From positions 1 through 64,000 of the forward strand of contig JAPHSX010000057.1 of NCBI GenBank assembly GCA_026196575.1: a stretch of 64,000 bases of DNA, given 5' to 3'. This DNA comes from Gammaproteobacteria bacterium. GTDB lineage: Bacteria; Pseudomonadota; Gammaproteobacteria; Thiohalomonadales; Thiohalomonadaceae. A program made the translations under genes and the position numbers. Positions 38,170 to 46,935 of this stretch are shown in pieces (within the stretch, counting starts at the first letter, position 1; the number at the start of each line of letters is the position of its first letter). The notes under the pieces were generated by a model. That model had not been told where the DNA came from. It saw nothing but the letters and a program-made list of their open reading frames with translations, and made no database searches.

Positions 38170-40632
38170 TCAACCGTTGGCGACGACCTTGTCGTCGTCA
38201 GTGTTAAAGGTCTTCATCGGCACAAACTGCAGGCGATGCTCCTCCTTGCTCAGCTCCTGCCACGGGTCGTGTTGCGCGCGCTGCTGCGAGAGCAGGAAAC
38301 GGGCATGCAGCGCCTGACGATTCGCGCCATCCTCCACCACGCGCTGCTTCACATAGCTGAGGCCGACCCGCTCGATCCACGGGGCGGTGCGTTCCAGGTA
38401 ACGCGCCTCCTCGCGGTAGAGCTGCATGAAGGCACCGGCGTACTCCAACACCTCGCCATCGGTCTCGACCCGTGTCAGCAGATCGGTAACGCGTACCTTG
38501 ATACCGCCGTTGCCGCCGATGTACAGCTCGTAGCCGGAGTCAACCGCCACCACGCCGAAGTCCTTGATCGTCGCCTCGGCACAGTTGCGCGGACAACCGG
38601 AGACCGCCATCTTGAATTTGTGTGGGGTCCACGAGCCCCAGCTCAGCTTCTCCAGTGCCACGCCGAGGCCGACCGAATCCTGGGTGCCAAAGCGGCAGAA
38701 TTGCGAACCGATGCAGGTCTTCACCGTGCGCAGCGCCTTGCCGTAGGCGTGGCCGGAGACCATGCCGGCGGCGTTGAGGTCGCGCCACATGGCGGGCAGC
38801 TGCTCCTTCTGCACCCCCACCAGGTCGATGCGCTGGCCGCCGGTCACCTTCACCATCGGCACGTTGTATTTCTCCGCCGCATCGGCAATGGCGCGCAACT
38901 CTTTGGGGGTGGTGACGCCGCCCCACATGCGCGGCACCACGGTGTAGGTGCGGTCCTTCTGGATGTTGCCGTGTAGCCGCTCGTTGATGAAACGCGCCTG
39001 CGGGTCATCCTCGGCCTGTTCGGGCCAGGATGAGAGGAGGTAGTAGTTGAGTGCCGGACGGCAGCTGGGGCAGCCGTCGGGGGTGCGCCAGTCGAGCTTG
39101 CTGAAGACCGCCCGCAGGGTGGTGAGCGCCTCGTTGCGGATCGCCGCGCGCACCTGGTCATGGCTGTGGTCGGTGCAGGGGCACATCGGTTTGATCTTGG
39201 GATGGGAGAGGTCGGAGCCGACGGTAGCGGCGAGGATCTGCTCCACCAGGCCGCTGCAGCCGCCGCACGAGGCGGAGGCCTTGGTGTGCGCCTTCACCTC
39301 ATCCAGGGTGAAGAGCCCCTCGGTCTGGATTGCCCTGACGATATCGCCCTTGGTGACGCCGTTACAGCCGCACACCTCGGCATCATCGGCCATCTGCATC
39401 ACGCTGGTGGCGCCACCGTGGCCGGAGTCGGCGAGGTGCCCCTGCCCAAACAGCAGGGTGTCACGGAAGGCGCCAACATCGGAGCCGTCGCGCATCAGCT
39501 GGAAGTACCAGGGGCCGTCCTGGGTGGCGCCGTAGAGCACCGCCCCCTGGATGCGGTTCTCCTTCAGCACCACCTTTTTGTAGACGCCGCGCGCGGGGTC
39601 GCGGTAGAGAATGAGCTCGCACTGCGCATCGCCATGAAAGTCGCCGGCGGAGAAGAGATCGATGCCGCTCACCTTGAGTTTGGTGGAGGTGACGGAGCCC
39701 TCATAGCGGCCGTAACCGAGGCGTGCCAGATGGTTGGCCGCCACCTTGGCCATCTCGAACAGCGGCGCCACCAGGCCGTAGCACTGGTTGCGGTGCTGCA
39801 CGCACTCGCCCACCGCGTAGACGCGCGGGTCGTAGCTCTGCATGGTGTCGTTGACCACGATGCCGCGACCGCAGTAGATCCCCGCCTTTTCGGCCAGCGC
39901 GATATTGGGGCGAATGCCGACCGCCATCACCACCAGGTCAGCGGTGACCTCGCGCCCATCCTCAAAGCTCACCGCCTGCACCCGCCGCTTGCCGATGATC
40001 TCTTTGGTGCTGGCGCCCATCAGAAACTCCACGCCGCGCGCCTCCAGTGACTGACGCAACAGTGTCCCCGCCTCGGCGTCGAGCTGCTGGTTCATCAGGG
40101 TGTCGCCCAGATGGACGACCCGCACCTTCATCCCCTGTTTCTGCAGGCCGTCGGCCGCCTCTAGTCCAAGCAGGCCGCCGCCGATCACCACCGCGTGTTT
40201 GTATTTTTTGGCGGTGGCAAGCATGGTCTCGACATCCTTGACGTCGCGAAAGCCGACCACCCCCTCCAGCTGATGGCCGGGCACCGGCAGGATAAAGGGA
40301 GTGGAGCCGGTGGCGAGCAGCAGGCGATCATAGCCAGCCTCGGTGCCATCGGCGGCGGTGACGATACGCCGCTTGCGATCGATGCGGATAATCTCCTTGC
40401 CACGATGCAGGGTGATATTGTGTTTGGCGTACCACTCGGGGGTGTTGAGCATGATCGCATCGAGGGTGGTCTCGCCGCTGAGCATCGGCGAGAGCATGAT
40501 GCGATTATAGTTGCCGTGGGGTTCGGCACCGAAGACGGTAATGTCGTAACTGTCGGCGCTGAGTTTCAGCAGCTCTTCGAGCGTGCGCACCCCGGCCATG
40601 CCGTTGCCAATCAGGATCAGTCTCTCTTTCAT
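38170..40632 (-). CDS. nirB: Nitrite reductase (NADH) large subunit NirB
   Basis: An 820-residue flavo-sirohaem enzyme. The start at 40632 (MKERLILIGNGMAGVRTLEEL) has AGGAGG 9 nt upstream; the frame extends further but without support. The N-terminal FAD/NAD domains show GNGMAGVRTL and VVIGGGLLGLEAA. The BFD-like [2Fe-2S] part has CGCNGVTKGDIV and CGGCSGLVEQIL. The sirohaem/4Fe-4S ligands are in CIGSQFCRFG and CPRNCAEA. The clustering with a nitrate transporter points to assimilation. The gene starts 19 nt after the nrtD stop. Confidence 0.95.
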   Translation of the reverse strand: MKERLILIGNGMAGVRTLEELLKLSADSYDITVFGAEPHGNYNRIMLSPMLSGETTLDAIMLNTPEWYAKHNITLHRGKEIIRIDRKRRIVTAADGTEAGYDRLLLATGSTPFILPVPGHQLEGVVGFRDVKDVETMLATAKKYKHAVVIGGGLLGLEAADGLQKQGMKVRVVHLGDTLMNQQLDAEAGTLLRQSLEARGVEFLMGASTKEIIGKRRVQAVSFEDGREVTADLVVMAVGIRPNIALAEKAGIYCGRGIVVNDTMQSYDPRVYAVGECVQHRNQCYGLVAPLFEMAKVAANHLARLGYGRYEGSVTSTKLKVSGIDLFSAGDFHGDAQCELILYRDPARGVYKKVVLKENRIQGAVLYGATQDGPWYFQLMRDGSDVGAFRDTLLFGQGHLADSGHGGATSVMQMADDAEVCGCNGVTKGDIVRAIQTEGLFTLDEVKAHTKASASCGGCSGLVEQILAATVGSDLSHPKIKPMCPCTDHSHDQVRAAIRNEALTTLRAVFSKLDWRTPDGCPSCRPALNYYLLSSWPEQAEDDPQARFINERLHGNIQKDRTYTVVPRMWGGVTTPKELRAIADAAEKYNVPMVKVTGGQRIDLVGVQKEQLPAMWRDLNAAGMVSGHAYGKALRTVKTCIGSQFCRFGTQDSVGLGVALEKLSWGSWTPHKFKMAVSGCPRNCAEATIKDFGVVAVDSGYELYIGGNGGIKVRVTDLLTRVETDGEVLEYAGAFMQLYREEARYLERTAPWIERVGLSYVKQRVVEDGANRQALHARFLLSQQRAQHDPWQELSKEEHRLQFVPMKTFNTDDDKVVANG

Positions 40633-40651
40633 CACACTATTCCTCCTCGCC

Positions 40652-41497
40652 CTAAATGGTGGCCAGCTTGAGCCGCGGCGCGCTGACCGGTTTGCTGCGA
40701 CTATGCGGCACATCGGGTTGCGCGTGGCGCTCGTGCAGAAAGCGCAACACCTCGGCCCGGTAGTGGTTGTAGGCGGGGGCCGCGGCCAGCTCCAAACGGT
40801 GACGCGGTCGCTCCAGTTTGATAGCGAGCACCTCGCCGATGGTGGCCGCTGGGCCGTTGCTCATCATCACGATCCGGTCCGAAAGCAACACCGCCTCATC
40901 CACATCGTGGGTGATCATGATCACCGTGTTGTTGAGGTCCTGCTGGATCTCCATCAGCGAGTCCTGCATGTGGGTGCGGGTGAGCGAGTCGAGCGCGCCG
41001 AAGGGCTCGTCCATCAGCAGCACCTTGGGTTCCATTGATAATGCCCTGGCGATGCCGACGCGCTGTTTCATGCCACCGGAGATCTCGCTGGGGCGACGCC
41101 CCAGGGCATGGCTCATGTGCACCAGCTCCAGGTTGTGCAGGGTCCACTCGTGGCACTGTTGTTTGCTCTTTGACTTGGCAAATACCCGATCCACCGCGAG
41201 GCGCACATTGTCATAGACCGAGAGCCACGGCAGCAGCGAGTGGTTCTGGAAGACAACCGCGCGATCCGGCCCCGGCTCATCCACCTCCTTGTTCTCCAGC
41301 AGCACCCCGCCCTGGGTTGCATTGAGCAGACCGGCGACGATATTGAGCACCGTCGACTTGCCGCAGCCGGAGTGGCCGATGAGGGAGATGAACTCACCCT
41401 GATTGATCCGCAGTGAGACATCGTTCAGGACATTGAGCGGGCCGTTGTCGGTATCGAAGGTGATGCCGAGGTTTTCCAGACTTAAATAACTGTTCAT
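40652..41497 (-). CDS. nrtD: Nitrate/nitrite ABC transporter ATPase (NrtD-like)
   Basis: A 281-residue ATPase. The start at 41497 (MNSYLSLENLGITF) has AGGAGAG upstream; a longer frame would run back through a REP element. Walker A GHSGCGKST (about 43-51), signature ISGGMKQR, Walker B LLMDEPFGALD and switch ITHDVDEA are all standard. The C-terminal tail is short, so this is NrtD-like and not the longer NrtC fusion. It energises the permease 41589-42611. Confidence 0.93.
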   Translation of the reverse strand: MNSYLSLENLGITFDTDNGPLNVLNDVSLRINQGEFISLIGHSGCGKSTVLNIVAGLLNATQGGVLLENKEVDEPGPDRAVVFQNHSLLPWLSVYDNVRLAVDRVFAKSKSKQQCHEWTLHNLELVHMSHALGRRPSEISGGMKQRVGIARALSMEPKVLLMDEPFGALDSLTRTHMQDSLMEIQQDLNNTVIMITHDVDEAVLLSDRIVMMSNGPAATIGEVLAIKLERPRHRLELAAAPAYNHYRAEVLRFLHERHAQPDVPHSRSKPVSAPRLKLATI

Positions 41498-41520
41498 TTT
41501 CCCTCTCCTAAAATCATTTT

Positions 41521-41575
41521 TCTGTGGGAGGCCCGTCTCGGGCCGATGTTCGCGGCGAGACGCCGCTCCCACAGA
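41521..41575. repeat. REP pair inside the nrt operon
   Basis: TCTGTGGGAG (41521-41530) and CTCCCACAGA (41566-41575) are perfect arms. The first unit has GGCCCG-TCT-CGGGCC; the second has GCGGCG-AGA-CGCCGC. The first unit differs by one base from those beside the RAYT gene. It fills the space between nrtB and nrtD. Confidence 0.88.
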
Positions 41576-41588
41576 TATTCTCTTTCCC

Positions 41589-42611
41589 CTAGCGCAGCAC
41601 CGCGCTCTTGTCCCAGCTCAATTTGCGCTGCAGCAGCAACATGCCGCGATCGAGCAGAAAGCCGATGATGCCAATGACGAAAATTGCCACCATGATGCGC
41701 GCCAGCGAGTTGGAACTGCCGTTCTGGAACTCATCCCAGACAAACTTGCCGAGGCCGGGGTTCTGCGCCAGCATCTCGGCGGCAATCAGCACCATCCAGC
41801 CGATGCTGAGCGAGAGGCGCAGGCCGGTGAACATCATCGGCAGCGAAGAGGGGATGACGATCTTCACGGTCTTGGTCAGCCAGCCGAGACGCAGCACGCG
41901 ACTGACGTTAAGCAGATCCCTGTCCACCGAGGAGACGCCGACCGTGGTGTTGATGATGGTCGGCCAGAGGCAGCAGAGGGTGACGGTGATGGCCGAGTTG
42001 AGAAATGCCTTGTCGAACATCGGCTCGTCGCTGACGTAGACCGCGCTCACCACCATGGTGACCAGCGGCAACCAGGCGAGCGGCGAAACCGGTTTGAAGA
42101 CCTGAATGATCGGGTTCAGTGCACGATAGAGTGAGGCACTCATACCAGTAAGGATGCCGATGGGGATGGCGATGAGCGAGGCGAAGAGAAAACCGACGCC
42201 CACGGTCATCAGGCTGGTGAGGATCTGATCGATAAAGGTGGGCTTGCCGGTGTAGGGGCGAATCTTCACCTCGGCATCAGGATCATTCGTCAGCTTCTCC
42301 GCGTTGCGCCTCTCCTGGCGCTCGTAGAAGGCGACCGCCTTCTGCCGCTCGGCCTGGTGTTCGTGCCACAGCGAGACGCTCTGCTCCCACACCTGCGCGG
42401 GGCCGGGCAGCAGCCCGAGCGAGGTCTCGATATTTTTTGCCGCGGTGCCCCAGGCACCGAGGAAGATGAGGAGCGCAAACAGCGGGATGAAGAGATGCCT
42501 GCTCATCCCGGCGGTCAGCTTGAGAAATTTGTCCCCCTGAATTGCCGCCTGAAACCGGTCCAGCCGGGCGACGGAAAAACTCTTGCGGGGATTGATGATG
42601 GTTGCGTTCAT
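41589..42611 (-). CDS. nrtB: Nitrate ABC transporter permease NrtB
   Basis: A 340-residue inner-membrane permease. The start at 42611 (MNATIINPRKSFSVARLDRF) is chosen for GAGG 7 nt upstream and the normal N-terminus. Transmembrane segments begin at about 43 (LFIPLFALLIFLGAW). The EAA loop with its conserved Gly is near SVDRDLLNVSRVLRLG. The stretch LPMMFTGLRLSLSIGWMVLIAAEM is typical of the nitrate/taurine permease family. A charged segment of about 60 residues (HEHQAERQKAVAFYERQERRN region) precedes the second helix, as in the nitrate-type permeases. It follows nrtA after 60 nt containing a stable hairpin. Confidence 0.93.
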   Translation of the reverse strand: MNATIINPRKSFSVARLDRFQAAIQGDKFLKLTAGMSRHLFIPLFALLIFLGAWGTAAKNIETSLGLLPGPAQVWEQSVSLWHEHQAERQKAVAFYERQERRNAEKLTNDPDAEVKIRPYTGKPTFIDQILTSLMTVGVGFLFASLIAIPIGILTGMSASLYRALNPIIQVFKPVSPLAWLPLVTMVVSAVYVSDEPMFDKAFLNSAITVTLCCLWPTIINTTVGVSSVDRDLLNVSRVLRLGWLTKTVKIVIPSSLPMMFTGLRLSLSIGWMVLIAAEMLAQNPGLGKFVWDEFQNGSSNSLARIMVAIFVIGIIGFLLDRGMLLLQRKLSWDKSAVLR

Positions 42612-42635
42612 GGTAAGCCTCATGTTGGTTAAGTT

Positions 42636-42658
42636 GCCCCGGGAGATCGCCCCGGGGC
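42636..42658 (-). promoter_or_regulatory. Intercistronic hairpin between nrtA and nrtB
   Basis: GCCCCGGG-N7-CCCGGGGC forms an all-GC 8-bp stem, 13 nt after the nrtA stop, with no T-run. Hairpins here commonly keep the binding-protein mRNA in excess over the permease mRNA. Confidence 0.6.
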
Positions 42659-42671
42659 GTTCCTTCAACAA

Positions 42672-44093
42672 CTAGATCTTCTCCTTGCCCTTGAGACCAA
42701 TCCTGAACTTGTTCAGATAGTCGTTGGGCTTCCTGCCGTCGTAGGTAATGCCGTCGATAAAGTGGGGCTGCGGTGCACGAAAGCCCTCCTCTTTACTGAA
42801 ATCGGGAAACTCGCTGGCGGCGATCTTACCCTCGGCGATCAGCGCCTGCGCGGCCTGGGCATAGATGTCGGGACGGTAGACCCTCTTCGCCACCTCCATG
42901 TACCAGGAGTCGGGCTTCTGCTCGCTCACCTGGCCCCAGCGGCGCATCTGGGTGAGGTACCAGATGGCGTCGGAGTAGTAGGGGTAAGTGGCGTTGTAGC
43001 GGAAGAAGACGTTGAAGTCGGGCACCTCGCGCTTGTCGCCCTTTTCGTACTCGAAGGTACCGGTCATGGAGTTGGCAATGACCTCGTAGTCGGCCCCGAC
43101 ATAGTTCGGTTTGGCGAGGATCTTCACCGCCTCGGGGCGGTTGGCGTTGTGGTTCTCATCCAGCCACCTGGCGGCACGAATCATCGCCTTCACCACGCGA
43201 ATGTGGGTGTTGGGGTTTTCATCGGCCCACTTCCTGGAGACCCCGAACACCTTCTCCGGATTGTCTTTCCAGATTTCGTAGTCGGTGACCACCGGCACAC
43301 CGATCCCCTTGAATACCGCCTGCTGGTTCCACGGCTCACCGACGCAGTAACCGTCGATGGTGCCGGCCTCCATGGTGGCCGGCATCTGCGGCGGCGGGGT
43401 GACGCTGAGCAGGGCATCGGCCTTGAGAGTGCCGCTGCTGTCGCCCTTGTGCGGCGCGTAGTAACCGGGGTGGATGCCGCCGGCGGCGAGCCAGTAGCGC
43501 AGCTCATAGTTGTGGGTGGAGACCGGGAATACCATCCCCATCTTGAACGGCTTGCCCTTGTCCTTGTAGGACTCGATCACCGGCTTCAGCGCATCGGCCT
43601 TGATCGGGTGGAGCGGTTTGCCATCCTGGTGCGGAATGTGGGGCTTCATCGCCTCCCACACACTGTTGGAGACGGTGATGGCGTTGCCGTTAAGGTCCAT
43701 GGAGAAGGCGGTGATGATCTCGGCCTGGGTGCCAAAGCCGATGGTCGCGCCCAGAGGCTGACCGGCCAGCATGTGCGCCCCGTCCAGCTCGCCGTCGATG
43801 ACACGGTCCAGCAGCACCTTCCAGTTGGCCTGCGCCTCCAGGGTGACGTAGAGCCCCTCATCCTCGAAGTAACCCTTCTCATAGGCGATGGCCAGCGGCG
43901 CCATGTCGGTGAGCTTGATGAAGCCGAACCTCAGCTCATCCTTTTCCGCAGCACCGACCGCAGCGGCGGCACTGCCACTGAGAAGCCCCTGAGTGCCGAG
44001 CAGCACGCCTGCCATCACTATCGCCAGTGCGCCCCGTTGCAGAGAGGAGCGACGCCGTGTCTCTCCGGTAAATACGCTTACCCTGTTTGTCAT
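42672..44093 (-). CDS. nrtA: Nitrate/nitrite substrate-binding protein NrtA
   Basis: A 473-residue periplasmic binding protein. The start at 44093 ([19 protein letters not shown]) has GAGGT 7 nt upstream. The N-terminal Arg cluster RRRSSLQ before a hydrophobic stretch looks like a Tat-type signal, with cleavage near GSAAAA. The mature protein matches NrtA ([69 protein letters not shown]). It is the first gene of the nrt-nir operon, with a sigma-54 promoter candidate about 55 nt upstream. Confidence 0.95.
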   Translation of the reverse strand: MTNRVSVFTGETRRRSSLQRGALAIVMAGVLLGTQGLLSGSAAAAVGAAEKDELRFGFIKLTDMAPLAIAYEKGYFEDEGLYVTLEAQANWKVLLDRVIDGELDGAHMLAGQPLGATIGFGTQAEIITAFSMDLNGNAITVSNSVWEAMKPHIPHQDGKPLHPIKADALKPVIESYKDKGKPFKMGMVFPVSTHNYELRYWLAAGGIHPGYYAPHKGDSSGTLKADALLSVTPPPQMPATMEAGTIDGYCVGEPWNQQAVFKGIGVPVVTDYEIWKDNPEKVFGVSRKWADENPNTHIRVVKAMIRAARWLDENHNANRPEAVKILAKPNYVGADYEVIANSMTGTFEYEKGDKREVPDFNVFFRYNATYPYYSDAIWYLTQMRRWGQVSEQKPDSWYMEVAKRVYRPDIYAQAAQALIAEGKIAASEFPDFSKEEGFRAPQPHFIDGITYDGRKPNDYLNKFRIGLKGKEKI

Positions 44094-44146
44094 CGCCCGT
44101 ACCTCATCGTGAATCAAAAAAGCGCTCTTCCTGCTGTCTCTGTTAG

Positions 44147-44163
44147 AGCACGGGGTGTGCCAA
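44147..44163 (-). promoter_or_regulatory. Sigma-54 (RpoN) promoter of nrtA
   Basis: Read on the minus strand: TTGGCAC-ACCCC-GTGCT. The GG and GC dinucleotides are exactly 10 nt apart, as the -24/-12 class demands, and TTGGCAC is a full match to the -24 box. The predicted start point, near 44136, leaves a leader of about 43 nt. Confidence 0.75.
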
Positions 44164-44281
44164 CTCACGCTACAAATAATTTCATCAGTTTTTTCAACGT
44201 GTTGGACGTAGCGAGGCGAGGGGAAATGGCAATCCCGCAAGAGGACGCACGATACAGATGGGTGCAAGGGTTGCGGGCAAT

Positions 44282-44298
44282 CGCACCATGTTGGGGCG
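44282..44298. promoter_or_regulatory. Candidate NtrC enhancer site
   Basis: CGCACC-ATGTT-GGGGCG matches the NtrC consensus TGCACC-N5-GGTGCA at 9 of 12 positions. It sits about 150 bp upstream of the predicted nrtA start point, a normal enhancer distance. Confidence 0.5.
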
Positions 44299-44427
44299 CA
44301 ACAGCGTGCTGCGCGATACACCACACGCTATTGTTCAGGCATGATCGAGTCACGCCGTCACAGGTGACTGAAACGGTTCTACTCGACTGGAGTAAGCAAT
44401 GATGGAGGTGACAACGGGGTTCCTCTC

Positions 44428-45747
44428 TCAGCCCCCCGCCTCCGGTGTTGCTGAGGGTTCCGGCCACTGCGTGGCCAGTACCTGATCGACGCGGTTGCGA
44501 TCCACGTCCACCACCTCGAAGTCCCAGCCCGACCAGGAGAAGCGCTCGGTCTTGCGCGGAATGCGTCCCAGTGAGGCAAGCACAAAACCGCCGACGGTGT
44601 GAAAACTGCCCAGCTCCTCGTGCGGCACGCTGCTGATCTCCAGCTTGTCCTTCATATCCTCGATCGCCAGCAGCCCGTCGAGCAGCCACGAGCCGTCGGC
44701 GCGACGCACGGCGAGGGCATCATCCGGATCGTCGCCCAACGGCATCATCTCACCGACCAGCGACAGCATCAGGTCATCGACGGTGACGATCCCCTCGGTG
44801 TGGCCGAACTCGCTCACCACCAGGGCGATGGTAGATTTCTGCTGGCGAAAGGTGCGCAGCAAATCGATAAGGGTCAGCGTGGTGGGCACAAACAGCGGTT
44901 GGGCCAGTGGGATTTCGGCAAAGTCGATGGCGCCGGCAAGGGCAGACTGTAAAATGTCGTGGCTCTCGGCGATGCCGATCACATGCTGCAGATCGCCCTT
45001 GCATACTGGCAGTTGCGAGTGCGGTGCCTCACGCAGGATGCGCAGGTTGTCGTCTCGCGGAGCAATGAGGTTGAGCCAGGCCACATCGCCGATGGGTGTC
45101 ATGATAGAGGCCAGACGGCGATCATCGAGGCGCAGCACATTGCCGACCAGGTGACTCTCCTCCGGGGCCAGCGTACCGCAGCGCTCACCCTCATCGACAA
45201 AGGCGAGGATATCCTCAATGCTGGTGACCGCCGGCGCATGGTCAATCGGCAGCAGGGCCAGGATGCGATCCGCCAGCCAGGAGAGTAGGTGGATAGCGGG
45301 CGAGAGCAGGCGAATAAAGATCAACATGGATGGTGCGCAGAAGGCGGCAACACGCTCTGGGTGGGCGATAGCAATGCGCTTGGGCACAATCTCACCCAGC
45401 ACAATAGAGAGCGCCGTGACGAGGAGAATGGTGATGGCAAAGGCGAGCCCCTCGCCCCAGGGCGCAAGCAGCGGCACCGTGCCGACCAACAGGCGTTCAA
45501 ATACGGTGGAGAGTGCCGATTCACCATAAACCCCCATCAGCAGGGCCGCGGCGGTGATCCCGGTCTGTGTGGCCGCCAACAGGCGGCTGGGGTGATCCTT
45601 GATGGCGATGGCAAGGGTGGCGCGCTGGTCACCCTCTTCGGCCATCTGCGCCAGGCGCGAGCGGCGGGCCGAGGCCAGCGCCATTTCAGCCAAGGCAAAA
45701 AAGGCGGAGAGCACGATAAGAAAGGCGAGAACCCACAGTGCATTCAT
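44428..45747 (-). CDS. CNNM/CBS-domain membrane protein (CorC/HlyC family)
   Basis: A 439-residue membrane protein. An N-terminal CNNM (DUF21) domain has about four hydrophobic segments (ALWVLAFLIVLSAFFALAEMALASARR; LAFAITILLVTALSIVLGEIVPKRIA). A CBS pair follows at about 195-330 (IMTPIGDVAWLN; EGIVTVDDLMLSLVGE). The C-terminal CorC_HlyC domain has RADGSWLLDGLLAIEDM and FHTVGGFVLASLGRIPRKTERFSWSGWDFEVVDVDRNRVDQVL. Family members are linked to Mg2+/Co2+ transport or membrane repair. It is monocistronic and unrelated to the nitrogen genes downstream. Confidence 0.9.
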   Translation of the reverse strand: MNALWVLAFLIVLSAFFALAEMALASARRSRLAQMAEEGDQRATLAIAIKDHPSRLLAATQTGITAAALLMGVYGESALSTVFERLLVGTVPLLAPWGEGLAFAITILLVTALSIVLGEIVPKRIAIAHPERVAAFCAPSMLIFIRLLSPAIHLLSWLADRILALLPIDHAPAVTSIEDILAFVDEGERCGTLAPEESHLVGNVLRLDDRRLASIMTPIGDVAWLNLIAPRDDNLRILREAPHSQLPVCKGDLQHVIGIAESHDILQSALAGAIDFAEIPLAQPLFVPTTLTLIDLLRTFRQQKSTIALVVSEFGHTEGIVTVDDLMLSLVGEMMPLGDDPDDALAVRRADGSWLLDGLLAIEDMKDKLEISSVPHEELGSFHTVGGFVLASLGRIPRKTERFSWSGWDFEVVDVDRNRVDQVLATQWPEPSATPEAGG

Positions 45748-45967
45748 GGTAGTGGTTCCATGGTGAATAGTGAGGGCTATTCTAGCAAAGCCACGCTGGG
45801 GCGGTGAGAGCGTTTGCCGATTATAGAAAAATCACGTTATGCTGACCCCAGAGCTTCACTCCGTGACGTATGCGAAGCAATGGGATCAGAATAAGTTACT
45901 TTCAGCCACCCCCACCGTGACCGCAACAGCGCCCGTCAAGGCGCTGCGCGCCATGCCTGGCACACGC

Positions 45968-45993
45968 AAAAAAAAGCCCCGCTCCGCGGGGCT
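45968..45993 (-). terminator. Rho-independent terminator of the qmo-hdr operon
   Basis: On the minus strand AGCCCCGC-GGA-GCGGGGCT is followed by a run of eight T. It lies 26 nt after the hdrB stop. Confidence 0.92.
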
Positions 45994-46018
45994 CTGATTT
46001 TTCTGTTGGAGTTGTTAA

Positions 46019-46924
46019 CTACTTGTTCGCCAACTCTTCCAGCTGCTTGGCACGAATGATCTGGCCACCGAGAGCGGCCTCTTGGCTCGACTTGCCGTAG
46101 GCCACCGCGATGAGCTGCGAGTAGTAGACCACCGGAATGTTGAACTTGGTGCCAAAACTCTTGTTGATGTTGCTCTGATAGGACTCGACATTCATCTGGC
46201 ACAGCTGGCAGGGGGTGACGATCATGTCGGCACCGCCGTCGTAGGCTGCCTCGATAATGTCCTTGACCAGTGCCTGGCCCTTCTCGGGCTCCGAGAACAT
46301 CAGCGCGCCCGAACAGCAGGAGACCTTCTTCTCGTAGCGGTTGACCGCCTTGGCACCGCACGCCTCGATCATTTGATCGAGGTATTGCGGGTTCTCGAAC
46401 GATTCGCCGGCAATGCCGAAGGGGCGGTTGGTCTGACAGCCAACGTAGCCGGCAATGGTGATACCCTCCAGCGGCTTCTGCACGCCTCTGGCGATGGTGT
46501 CGATGCCGATATCCTCCATCAGCACCTCGACCATATGGCGGGTCTTGGGCATCTGCTGTGGCTCGACCTTGAGGCCGATCTCGCCGAGGGCGACGTTGAT
46601 CCCCTCGCGGACATGGGCGTTCTCGTTGACCCGATCTTCGGCCTCGCGGGTGGCGATCCAGCAGGCGGCGCAGGGGGCGACGATATCCTTGTCGCCCTGC
46701 TGCTCTTTGGAGAGGGCGATGTTGCGTGCCGAGAGGGAGAGGCGCGGGATCTCGCTGCCGCCGGCATAACCGATAGAGGCACCGCAGCAGTTCCAGTCAT
46801 CGATCTCGTTGAGTTGGATCTCCAGCGCGTCGCACATGGCGTTGGCGGAGTGCATAAAGTTGTCCGCCGATGCCTTGCTCTGCGACGAGCAACCGGGGTA
46901 GAAGGAATACTCTTTCTTGGCCAT
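46019..46924 (-). CDS. hdrB: HdrB-like subunit with two CCG domains (Qmo/Apr-associated)
   Basis: A 301-residue protein of the heterodisulfide-reductase B type. Both cysteine-rich CCG motifs are complete: C12, C46-C47 and C85-x2-C88 in the first; YVGC, SCCSGAL and PCQLC in the second. In methanogen HdrB these hold noncubane 4Fe-4S clusters. Here the protein most likely takes the place of part of QmoC, passing electrons from AprBA/QmoAB. It has no membrane segment. It is the last gene of the qmoA-qmoB-hdrC-hdrB operon, 11 nt after hdrC, with AGGAGAG before the ATG. Confidence 0.9.
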   Translation of the reverse strand: MAKKEYSFYPGCSSQSKASADNFMHSANAMCDALEIQLNEIDDWNCCGASIGYAGGSEIPRLSLSARNIALSKEQQGDKDIVAPCAACWIATREAEDRVNENAHVREGINVALGEIGLKVEPQQMPKTRHMVEVLMEDIGIDTIARGVQKPLEGITIAGYVGCQTNRPFGIAGESFENPQYLDQMIEACGAKAVNRYEKKVSCCSGALMFSEPEKGQALVKDIIEAAYDGGADMIVTPCQLCQMNVESYQSNINKSFGTKFNIPVVYYSQLIAVAYGKSSQEAALGGQIIRAKQLEELANK

Positions 46925-46935
46925 TTATCTCTCTC

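Larger units (their letters stand above)
44094..44427. other. Regulatory region upstream of nrtA
   Basis: These 334 bp hold no credible gene. They contain the sigma-54 promoter (44147-44163) and the NtrC-like site (44282-44298) listed below, a GCAC/GTGC half-site pair at 44247-44265, and an imperfect palindrome GCGCA-N9-TGCGC at 44296-44314. Confidence 0.6.
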
